From Salisapilia sapeloensis (Eukaryota; Oomycota; Peronosporomycetes; Peronosporales; Salisapiliaceae): a stretch of 37,198 nucleotides of DNA. The position numbers were made by a program, and so were the translations under genes. Location: positions 1 through 37,198 of the forward strand of contig JAADVB010000190.1 of assembly GCA_023334545.1 (NCBI GenBank), in the 5' to 3' direction. Below are positions 26,752 to 34,436 of this stretch, piece by piece (the stretch's first letter is position 1; each line of letters opens with the position of its first letter). The notes beneath the pieces are model-generated. The model ran no database searches and had not been told where the DNA came from. It saw nothing but the letters and a program-made list of their open reading frames with translations.

Positions 26752-27750
26752 CTAGTTATCGCTCAACTTCACGACGATCTTGCCCTTGTTCTTGCCAGCG
26801 TACATATGATCCAAAGCGTCGGCGACCTGCTCCAATCCTTCGTATTTGGAAGGGTCCACACCCGGTTTAAGCTTTCCTTCATCCACCAGCTTCATCAGGC
26901 GGTCCGTGTGTTCCTTGTAGTGTTCAGCGTAATAGGGTGCAATAAATCCACGAACGTGAGCTGATCGGAAGAGCAGCAACGGGGCAAGCTCGTTGATCTT
27001 CATGTCGTGCTCTTTGCCGCCATCCTTGTAGCCGCTCACGATACCAAAGAGGATGATGCGTCCACGAATGGCAATGTTTTCAGCTGCGGCTCGGAACATG
27101 TCCCCACCAACGGACTCAAAGACAAGGTCGAGGCCGTTCGGGTACTCCTTCTTAAGTACTTCACCGACATTTTCTTCCTTGTAGTTGATTACGCGGTCAC
27201 ATCCGAGTGACTTGAGGAGCTCCACCTTTTCGCTAGAGCTGCAGGTACCAACCACATGGTTACCAGCTAACTTGGCAAGCTGGACGACAATCTGACCAGT
27301 GCCACCAGCAGCAGCAGTGACAAGGACATTTTCGCCAGACTTCATCTCACCAGCGTACTGCAGCGCCATGGATGCAGAAGTTCCGCATACAAACAATGGC
27401 AGCACATCAGACGTTGCCTTGGCGACCTTGGTCACAGAGCTCTGTGGGACTTCCGTATACTGAGAGTACGCGCCGAAGCTAGTGTAGGCAACAGCGTCGC
27501 CTACTTTGACGTCTGTCACGTCAGGTCCGACGGAATGGACGATACCCACGCCATCATGTCCGCATCGTAGTGGCAGCTCCTTCACGTAAGCTCCGTTGGT
27601 ATGGTTGACATCCGTGGCGTTGATTCCGGCATAGGTGTTGCGGACAATGACCGTATCCTTGGTCGGCTCCGGGAGGTCCACCTCGACAATTTGCGTGGCT
27701 TCACGGAAGTCAGTGGAGTGTTTTACGGCCATAATGCATTGCGTCTTCAT
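26752..27750 (-). CDS. Medium-chain NADPH quinone oxidoreductase / ZADH2-PTGR3-like
   Basis: Single-exon protein of 332 residues of the medium-chain dehydrogenase/reductase superfamily, quinone-oxidoreductase branch. The N-terminal GroES-like half has AGINATDVN and GHDGVGIV. The coenzyme-binding Rossmann half has VTAAAGGTGQIVVQLAK and a downstream RGRIILFG. The zinc-binding residues of true alcohol dehydrogenases are not apparent, as expected for this branch. Members reduce quinones or enones (for example 15-keto-prostaglandins for PTGR3) with NADPH. The actual substrate is unknown. It stands head to head with its paralogue at 28324-29334, sharing a 573-base upstream region. Confidence 0.85.
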   Translation of the reverse strand: MKTQCIMAVKHSTDFREATQIVEVDLPEPTKDTVIVRNTYAGINATDVNHTNGAYVKELPLRCGHDGVGIVHSVGPDVTDVKVGDAVAYTSFGAYSQYTEVPQSSVTKVAKATSDVLPLFVCGTSASMALQYAGEMKSGENVLVTAAAGGTGQIVVQLAKLAGNHVVGTCSSSEKVELLKSLGCDRVINYKEENVGEVLKKEYPNGLDLVFESVGGDMFRAAAENIAIRGRIILFGIVSGYKDGGKEHDMKINELAPLLLFRSAHVRGFIAPYYAEHYKEHTDRLMKLVDEGKLKPGVDPSKYEGLEQVADALDHMYAGKNKGKIVVKLSDN

Positions 27751-28323
27751 CGTGGAAGTAGTTTTGAGTTGTTTGTGTTTTCAGAGGAAAGTTGACAAGT
27801 GGAAACTTGATCGGATAAGAAATACTGTTTGGATTTGTAAACGATCTGGTTGGATGATCATGACGGATACTGGCAGTTTGGTAGACATACCAGCCACATG
27901 CTTGTCGATTGTCTCTTGGCATGAAAATTGAAATGGAATGATAATGCTCTATGTGATGGGCAAAGCTGGAGACGTAGCATAAAGATACTGACGGCATTGA
28001 AGTCTCTCCTGTATTGTCTCTTGCATCTAGTTGCTTGCGTATACAGCTCGCCATACAAAAGTCGATACTTCCAGAATCTCCGACTGATCCCATTTTTGTG
28101 ACATTTCCATATTATTTGTCTACATATCCCATCCGTTTCGTTCTTATCTTGCTGAAAGAGTGTAAGGTCCGGTGTTAAAGCGATCTTGAACGGTCGGATC
28201 AGGACGAAGATCCCATCATTCTGAGACGAAGCGCGTTTACCAATCATGCATCGAAATTTTTTCCGATCTCCGACGACAAGATCACTTTTAAATTAGATCG
28301 CAAGAGCTCAAGCAACCACTATC
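27751..28323. other. Divergent promoter region of the reductase pair
   Basis: These 573 bases lie between two head-to-head paralogues. Open frames here (up to ~129 codons, minus strand) show no family character and I treat them as chance. The arrangement would allow co-regulation of the pair. Confidence 0.5.
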
Positions 28324-29334
28324 ATGACCCGCCCATCCACGTACAAGCACTGGCAAGTCCAGCAGACGTCTTCCGACTGGCGCAAGGCCACCAAGTTGGT
28401 CGAAGACTCTAACTTCCCGAAGGCCCACGAAGGCACCGTTGTCGTCCGCAACCACTACCTCGGTATCAACGCCACGGACGTGAACATCACGGACGGCGCC
28501 TACAGCAAGGACCCGCCGCCGTTCGGCACCGGCCTCGACGGCATGGGTGTCGTCGACGAAGTCGGCCCTGGTGTCAAAAACCTTAAGGAAGGTGACGTCG
28601 TCCTCTTCAAGCTCCTCGGTGCCTTCTCCGAATACATTGAAGTGCCGGAAGCGGTTGCGACCAAGATCCCGGAATTCGATACCCGCGCCATGTCCTTCAT
28701 GACTTGCGGAGCCTCCGCTTCCATGGCCTTGGAGCACGCTGGTGAGATGAAGTCTGGTGAGAACGTCCTCGTCACGGCCGCCGCTGGTGCCACTGGACAG
28801 ATCGTCGTCCAGCTTGCCAAGCTGGCCGGCAACCACGTCATCGGTACCTGCGGCTCGAAAGAAAAGGGTGAACTCCTCAAGTCGTTGGGCTGTGACCGTG
28901 TGATTTACTACAAGGAAGAGGACGTCGGTGAAGTGCTCAAGAAGGAGTACCCGAACGGCGTCAACCTCGTCTTTGAAGGTGTCGGCGGTGACCTCTTCAA
29001 GGCTGCCGTGCAAAACATTGCTATCCGTGGCCGCATCATCGTCTTCGGCATGGTCAGCGGATACCAGAATGGCAACAAGGACCACACGATGTTGATCAAC
29101 GAAGTGGCTCCGATCTTGCTCTTCCGTTCTGCCCACCTCCGTGGCTTCATCTCGTTCCACTACATGGAGTACTATCAGGAACACATGGAGAAGCTTATCA
29201 AACTCTTGAAGGAGGACAAGCTCAAGATCATCATGGACGACTCGAACTACGAAGGCATGGAAAAGGTGCCGGATGCTGTCGAGCGCCTTCAATCTGGCAA
29301 GAGCGCCGGCAAGGTCATTGTCAAGATTGCCTAA
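28324..29334 (+). CDS. Medium-chain NADPH quinone oxidoreductase / ZADH2-PTGR3-like paralogue
   Basis: Single-exon protein of 336 residues with the same family layout as its neighbour: LGINATDVNITDG, GLDGMGVVDEVGPG, VTAAAGATGQIVVQLAK for coenzyme binding, and RGRIIVFGMVSGY. The central coenzyme-binding part (about 135-265) is far closer to the neighbour than the N-terminal ~110 residues. Third codon positions are almost all C or G, more strongly biased than in most genes here, which suggests high expression. It converges on the pseudokinase gene with 31 bases between stops. The reaction is inferred as NADPH-dependent reduction of quinones or enones. Confidence 0.87.
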   Translation: MTRPSTYKHWQVQQTSSDWRKATKLVEDSNFPKAHEGTVVVRNHYLGINATDVNITDGAYSKDPPPFGTGLDGMGVVDEVGPGVKNLKEGDVVLFKLLGAFSEYIEVPEAVATKIPEFDTRAMSFMTCGASASMALEHAGEMKSGENVLVTAAAGATGQIVVQLAKLAGNHVIGTCGSKEKGELLKSLGCDRVIYYKEEDVGEVLKKEYPNGVNLVFEGVGGDLFKAAVQNIAIRGRIIVFGMVSGYQNGNKDHTMLINEVAPILLFRSAHLRGFISFHYMEYYQEHMEKLIKLLKEDKLKIIMDDSNYEGMEKVPDAVERLQSGKSAGKVIVKIA

Positions 29335-29365
29335 ACTTATCCAATCAAAACAACAACTTATCATT

Positions 29366-31960
29366 TCATTCATACACTTGTGCCACGACATGATCAGGCC
29401 TCGTCGACTTAACTCGCTTAGCATCGTATGGTTTCTCACTCTTGAAATACTTAGTGCTGTTCAACAACGAAAACTTGGGCTTATCTACGCCATTTTTCGC
29501 TCCACGCATGATCATCTGTACCTGAATATCCGACAATACGCGTGGCCAGATCTGGACATCATAAACAAGTCCATGGAATCCATACCATCCTGCAAAGTCA
29601 GACGATGGCTTACAACGCAAGAGTCCACTCATGCACCCTGTTCCGACAGTCACATAGTTCAATCGGCGCCAGTCGCGATGGAGCTTACCACTCGTAGTCG
29701 AGACGAGATCTCCGTTCAAGTACACTGTCTGCGTCTGCTCACCATACGTGACGACACAATAGTGCCAAGTGTAGGTAGGTAGATCAGGAGACACGACTGT
29801 CGGCTCTTGGTCGTTCACAAAGGAGCAGCACAAGTCTCCTTTCGGGTCGACGACCACAAGTGGACGATGGGTGTAGGCCCAGCTCGGGTCTTCAAAGGAG
29901 GAATCTTGGCAACCTAAGAGCACACCACCCAAGAATGTATCGCTTGCTTCTGCTAGACTGAACCAAATACCGACAGAAAAGGAACCCCCGGATGTAGAAA
30001 ACATGCGTTCAGACGTCTGTGGCAATGTAATGTTGGAGCCACGGTCTCGGAATCGCGTATCAACGCGTAGACCGAGGAACCGATAGGCTTTCGATAGCAA
30101 CGACGGCTCCTTCCGGAATGCAAGGTCAATGGGACGTGGTAAGCTCTGGACGAGAGAGCCGACTTGCTGTCGCGTCATACCACTAACGTGCTTATTGTTG
30201 ACAGAAACGAGCACGTCTCCTAGTTCTACTTTGCCGGAAGCTTGGATCTCTCCTATAGCTCCTGATCCTGCCTGAAGGAACTTGCTAACTGTGATCTTGT
30301 TGCCTACTAGACCGATCTTGATACCAAGCCAACGTTGGTTCAAAGTGACAGTAGTCAACGGTCCAGGAGGTAGTCGAGTACTCGAGTGGGACGTGTCAAG
30401 GTCAAAGCTGGATTCGCTTACAGATCTACTGAAAGAGCTTCTGCTTTCCGTATACCTGTCCATCGATTGATCTCGACTTCGCCGAGCACGTGAGTGCATA
30501 GAAGACATACTCGCTTGACTCACTTGACGCTCCAAGATGTTTGTAGCGTCATCACCTTCCTTTTGCTCTGCATCGGCGAGACTGCTGAGGTCTGTGTGTA
30601 CGTCTAACATGGTCGGACGATCGGACGGTGTGAGAGCACACATTTTGCAAATTAGATTCCACGCCTCATCTTTGCTAGTCGCGTCTTCCGGTAGCATGCC
30701 TTGCGATATCTTTTCTTGAATCGTCGTGTCGTCCAGGAGTCCCCATGGTAGATCATTCGTCATCGCTTCAATGATGCACATACCAAAGGCGTAGACATCC
30801 GAAGCAGTCGTATGCCCTTCTCCTTGGATCAATTCTGGTGCGCTCCAACGAATAGATCCAGAGAGTGGTTTCGATGTGCTCCCTTGTGCAACTAGACAAG
30901 CTACTTTGGCCTTTCCATCGTCACTGACAAAGATATGACTGCCCCGGAGATCTGTATGGATGACATCTTGGTCGTGGAGATAGCCCAAGCCTTCAGCTGC
31001 TTGAGCTAAGAGACGAAAAAGTCGTCGACGATGGTCTGCGGACGTGTTCAAGTACGCTTCCAAAGTACATGGCACGGATGAACATTCCATGATCACGTAA
31101 GGATTAGCAAACGAGTTTCCTCCGAGTACTGACAGCAGATGATCATGCTTGAGCACTGTCCATTTATCCATGTGATCATCAAAGACACTTTTGCTATCGA
31201 CACTTGCCAGTCGATTGACTAGAACGTGTGTTTCCTCCGACTGCATCCATACAGCGTGAAACACTTTATATTGCGGCGTTGCGAAGACGACATGGTCGTC
31301 GATGCGGAGATCGTGCAAGGGAATGTACCACTGTGGTAGTGCAGGTACTCCACCTTGCGAAATGGAAACAAGTCGACGAAATACTGCCTTTAACACGTCT
31401 ACGTCTACAGCTTGGCAATGGCTCTTGTCGTCTGAAAGTATCGAGCTGTGAGATAGACAATGCTTGACTGCAGCCAAAGCCTCGACTTGACTGTCTGGCT
31501 CGGAACATGCTTCGATCAGACATTCTCCAAAGATTTCCTGCTGAAATAGCTCTCGAATGGATTGCAAGAGTGCATCCCAAGTTGCTTTCCATTCTGGGTA
31601 TGGATCCTGCGTTGGAATTTGAAAGCCAGCATACAGTATATCGAGCTTTTCCTGCATTTGATACAATTCTGGACAAGTATGTCTGTCGCAAATGCGTTGC
31701 ATAAGAGATGTACGACGGTGTTGATGCTCTGCTAGCATGATAAAGCGATCATAAAGTATTTCGAGCTGGAGGGTGTAGTATGAAAGGGGAGCTGCCTCCG
31801 TCACGAGATCTTTACTTTCCAGAAATGTGTCGTCAACTCCAGCTTCTTGCTCATCGTCATCCAGCTGGGAGACAAAGGCGTTGATGTTGAGCAGTCGGTC
31901 ATACGTCTTTGTGAACGCAGCCGAGAGCTCATAGAGCTCTTTGGATAGCACGCTTTCCAT
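29366..31960 (-). CDS. TKL-type pseudokinase with PDZ and LamG-like domains
   Basis: Protein of 864 residues from the ATG at 31960 (MESVLSKELYEL); a further in-frame ATG lies 12 codons upstream. Layout: a helical N-terminal region (1-215), a tyrosine-kinase-like domain (about 225-465), a serine/arginine-rich linker, a PDZ domain (about 536-618; LNQRWLGIKIG, LGDVLVSVN), and a LamG/concanavalin-type domain (about 655-815). The kinase fold is recognisable (APE 375-377, SDVYAFG, RPTM). Three catalytic signatures are broken: the ATP lysine is N249 (VLVNRL), HRDLKxxN reads HTDLRGSHI (335-343), and DFG is replaced by ACL (354-356). Mg-ATP phosphotransfer is therefore unlikely; a scaffold role is inferred. 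Its LamG part is shared with the next two genes. Confidence 0.82.
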   Translation of the reverse strand: MESVLSKELYELSAAFTKTYDRLLNINAFVSQLDDDEQEAGVDDTFLESKDLVTEAAPLSYYTLQLEILYDRFIMLAEHQHRRTSLMQRICDRHTCPELYQMQEKLDILYAGFQIPTQDPYPEWKATWDALLQSIRELFQQEIFGECLIEACSEPDSQVEALAAVKHCLSHSSILSDDKSHCQAVDVDVLKAVFRRLVSISQGGVPALPQWYIPLHDLRIDDHVVFATPQYKVFHAVWMQSEETHVLVNRLASVDSKSVFDDHMDKWTVLKHDHLLSVLGGNSFANPYVIMECSSVPCTLEAYLNTSADHRRRLFRLLAQAAEGLGYLHDQDVIHTDLRGSHIFVSDDGKAKVACLVAQGSTSKPLSGSIRWSAPELIQGEGHTTASDVYAFGMCIIEAMTNDLPWGLLDDTTIQEKISQGMLPEDATSKDEAWNLICKMCALTPSDRPTMLDVHTDLSSLADAEQKEGDDATNILERQVSQASMSSMHSRARRSRDQSMDRYTESRSSFSRSVSESSFDLDTSHSSTRLPPGPLTTVTLNQRWLGIKIGLVGNKITVSKFLQAGSGAIGEIQASGKVELGDVLVSVNNKHVSGMTRQQVGSLVQSLPRPIDLAFRKEPSLLSKAYRFLGLRVDTRFRDRGSNITLPQTSERMFSTSGGSFSVGIWFSLAEASDTFLGGVLLGCQDSSFEDPSWAYTHRPLVVVDPKGDLCCSFVNDQEPTVVSPDLPTYTWHYCVVTYGEQTQTVYLNGDLVSTTSGKLHRDWRRLNYVTVGTGCMSGLLRCKPSSDFAGWYGFHGLVYDVQIWPRVLSDIQVQMIMRGAKNGVDKPKFSLLNSTKYFKSEKPYDAKRVKSTRPDHVVAQVYE

Positions 31961-32026
31961 CCTCACACGAAATGGGAAAATAACGATCAAACCCATACTA
32001 TAATTCAGTTTAAATGATCATGAAAA

Positions 32027-32046
32027 GGTGTACCCATGGGTACACC
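32027..32046. repeat. Perfect 20-base palindrome flanked by direct repeats
   Basis: GGTGTACCCATGGGTACACC is its own reverse complement. The decamer TGAAAAGGTG overlaps its left arm (32021-32030) and recurs at 32048-32057. It lies 67-86 bases upstream of the pseudokinase ATG and 86 bases beyond the 3' end of the F-box-LamG gene. A dimeric transcription-factor site is the simplest reading; a hairpin or 3'-end signal is an alternative. Confidence 0.8.
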
Positions 32047-32131
32047 GTGAAAAGGTGGCTTCACGCCGATCAAGAGGTACATGAAAGAGCATAGACGTAT
32101 ATTAGGAAAAGCATACAAGGTACTGCATAAA

Positions 32132-33196
32132 TCAAGCGGCAGGCCTGGCTCGACGACGTCCCTCCCATTTCCGAGGCATCGTCTTTGCCATCTTTGGCTT
32201 ACGTTGCGTCGCGACTGCCTTAAATTCGACTTCTTCCGGTTGAGAGGAAGCAGTGAGGCTTAGATTTCCAGAAGGAGAGTCAACGTTGACATCTCTTTTC
32301 AACGAGAAAGAGAGTTTATCCAAAACTTGTTGCTCTGACTGTCTGTGGAAGAGCAAACTCGCATCATCTTTGGTTAGTTCGTGTCCTTGATAGAGTCGAA
32401 AGTCTTCGATATAGCCATTAAATCCGAGCCACCCGCAAGCACGAGGGGACGGCAAAGCCACCGCATGAGTATAGGCAGAGCAACTACAGTCTGGTGAATA
32501 GCCCAAGCCGCATACACATCCAGTACCCACTTGCATATAGTTGACCGCAAAGGTGTCGATTTCCCCTCTGCGCTGTGCAACGAGACTGCCATTAAGATAG
32601 ACAAACTCGACCCCGGTGTTATACGAAAGCACTAAATGGTACCATTTCCTGGTAGTGAGTGTTGCCACTGGCGTAGCTCTCGGACTAGGTAACATGGAGC
32701 AATGCAGACGCAGTCGACTATCGATAAGAACAAATTGGCGATGATTACATGGCCAAGCTGGCTCCATGTGACGTGCATTTTGCCCTCCGAGGAGGACGCC
32801 GCCTTGATGAAAACCTTCTTGTGCGCTTGGACTTCGTAAAGCAAACCAACAGTCAAATGAAAATGTCAAAGACCAATTGTCCAAATGGGTCGTTTGGTCC
32901 GTGAGACGAATCTCCGCAGCACTACCTTGGTTGCACCTGCTCACTTCATCCATGACTTTCGGGCTAGTGAACTCGATGCATCGTGCTCGCAAGTACTGTT
33001 CCTTCTTACTGCGTTTTTGATACAGCGAAGGCAGAGACGTTAGACGCGTCGCCCAGACTTCATCGCGGCTATAGACATTTCGTAGAGCCACATTCGTTTG
33101 GCTTAGACGTAGGACATCGTGTCCTAGTAGATAACTTCCAACGACAAGCAACACGTCTGGCGACAGGTCGGACAAGGTAGAGCATGATGGGCGCAT
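32132..33196 (-). CDS. F-box-like plus LamG-like domain protein A
   Basis: From the ATG at 33196 the protein has 354 residues; the frame is open for another 122 codons upstream, but that part is antisense to the divergent paralogue. Residues 8-50 form an F-box-like motif (LSDLSPDVLLVVGSYLLGHDVLRLSQTNVALRN...DEVW). Residues about 95-275 are a LamG/concanavalin-like jelly roll with GGVLLGGQN, WYHLVLSY, VYLNGSLV, VGTG and GWLGFNGYIEDFRLY. The C-terminus is basic (RKWEGRRRARPAA). F-box proteins select substrates for SCF ubiquitin ligases, so the LamG part may be the recognition domain. It starts 123 bases from its divergent paralogue B and is followed by the pseudokinase carrying the same LamG type. 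Confidence 0.72.
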   Translation of the reverse strand: MRPSCSTLSDLSPDVLLVVGSYLLGHDVLRLSQTNVALRNVYSRDEVWATRLTSLPSLYQKRSKKEQYLRARCIEFTSPKVMDEVSRCNQGSAAEIRLTDQTTHLDNWSLTFSFDCWFALRSPSAQEGFHQGGVLLGGQNARHMEPAWPCNHRQFVLIDSRLRLHCSMLPSPRATPVATLTTRKWYHLVLSYNTGVEFVYLNGSLVAQRRGEIDTFAVNYMQVGTGCVCGLGYSPDCSCSAYTHAVALPSPRACGWLGFNGYIEDFRLYQGHELTKDDASLLFHRQSEQQVLDKLSFSLKRDVNVDSPSGNLSLTASSQPEEVEFKAVATQRKPKMAKTMPRKWEGRRRARPAA

Positions 33197-33319
33197 CTCG
33201 ACGAGAATTTTAAATTGTAAAACGGCTAGTTCCAACTTCAAGTGCAGGTCAGATAACGTAATCTTCAAATCACTTTTGTTCTTCCATCTATCAGTCGACC
33301 GGACATCAGCGATCGAAGG
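33197..33319. promoter_or_regulatory. Compact bidirectional promoter region of the F-box-LamG pair
   Basis: Only 123 bases separate the two divergent starts, so any promoter elements must be shared or overlap. I see no clear initiator block. Confidence 0.45.
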
Positions 33320-34372
33320 ATGGTGCTTTTGATGGAGCTGCCGGCAGTGGTACTGGAAGAGATTGCCAGAGGCGTGCTCGGTATCGACTTGCTGCATCTC
33401 TCGCAAGCGAATAAGGATGCACGACAGTTCTTCAGCCAAGAAGCATTGTGGTCCTGGCGATTGTCTGCGACCGATTTGATCAATGTCAGCCGAGCAATTG
33501 GCTCTGCTAAGAAACAGTACTTGTGTACTCCAAGGCGATCTCTCTACTTTGACGGAGATCATTCGTTGGACTCGAGAGGTCGAATCGTCCGCGGAAATGC
33601 TATTCCACTGCGGCCACTCGGTCTGGCCGAATTGAGTTACTGGGGTCCGTTCGTCACGTTCGACTTGTGGTTTTCTGTACCAAAAGGAAGCAACGGCGGT
33701 ATCGTTCTCGGTGGTCAGGACTCGAACGCGTTGCTAAAAACTTCGAAGCCCGAGAGCTGTCAGCAATTTATCCTTGTGGATAAGAAGCTGAACCTGTACT
33801 GCTCTCTCGTGGCAACGCAGCAATTCGATACGTCGTTCATCAAGAAGCACTCTCCACTTCAAACAGACCGATGGTACCACCTCGCATTGACGTATGGAGA
33901 CCGAACGGAACGAGTATTCGTCGACGGCGAACTCGTTAGTCGTCGCCAGCTCACGCTAAATGACCAGTGGTTCGACATGCGTTGCATGCAACTAGGTACG
34001 GGCTCCTTCTCTGCTGTCAACGGCAACCATATCCATCCAGGTGCTCCATCTCCGTCGTTTAAAGGGTACTACGGTTTCTCCGGGTATATTGACGACTTTC
34101 GCATCTGGTCTGGTCTCGTGCCGGAGGAGCATGTGGCCGAGTTGGCAGCAGGGAAGACGCTGGACGGGATGGAACCTTCCTACACGCTCACGCATGATGC
34201 AGAGAACTTGAGTCGATCCACTGCACCAAAGTTTGTCCGGAGCTCACGTCCGATGGAGAATGGATTTCAGGTATATCCGTCTGTCAAACGTGACGACGGG
34301 AAGAAAAAACTTTTGGCATCTTTGAAAATGCCTTCGTTCTCCAAGAAAAAGAGCTCGAGTAAAGTTGCGTAA
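33320..34372 (+). CDS. F-box-like plus LamG-like domain protein B
   Basis: Single-exon protein of 350 residues, paralogue of the divergent gene A. The F-box-like part is at 5-47 (LMELPAVVLEEIARGVLGIDLLHLSQANKDARQFF...EALW). The LamG/concanavalin-like domain is at about 107-280 with FDLWFSV, GGIVLGGQDS, WYHLALTYGDRTERVFVDGELV, LGTG and GYYGFSGYIDDFRIW. The tail is lysine/serine-rich (SFSKKKSSSK), perhaps a nuclear or membrane-binding signal. No signal peptide is visible, so it is intracellular. An SCF adaptor role is inferred. It converges on the receptor-kinase gene with 64 bases between stops. Confidence 0.75.
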   Translation: MVLLMELPAVVLEEIARGVLGIDLLHLSQANKDARQFFSQEALWSWRLSATDLINVSRAIGSAKKQYLCTPRRSLYFDGDHSLDSRGRIVRGNAIPLRPLGLAELSYWGPFVTFDLWFSVPKGSNGGIVLGGQDSNALLKTSKPESCQQFILVDKKLNLYCSLVATQQFDTSFIKKHSPLQTDRWYHLALTYGDRTERVFVDGELVSRRQLTLNDQWFDMRCMQLGTGSFSAVNGNHIHPGAPSPSFKGYYGFSGYIDDFRIWSGLVPEEHVAELAAGKTLDGMEPSYTLTHDAENLSRSTAPKFVRSSRPMENGFQVYPSVKRDDGKKKLLASLKMPSFSKKKSSSKVA

Positions 34373-34436
34373 ACGATGCTTTCCATGTACTTACAATTCA
34401 GTTGTTTTCATTTGTTCATTCTGGTACACTTTCTTC

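Noticed and set aside
27858-28247. 129-codon open frame on the minus strand between the reductase genes
   Set aside because: No family resemblance, no typical codon bias, and it sits in a shared promoter region; likely chance.
28288-29439. 383-codon minus-strand frame opposite the reductase
   Set aside because: It is antisense to a gene with clear family motifs; its length is a by-product of strong GC3 codon bias.
33197-33562. N-terminal extension of F-box-LamG protein A
   Set aside because: It would run antisense through the F-box of the divergent paralogue, and the F-box-like motif already begins a few residues after the ATG at 33196.
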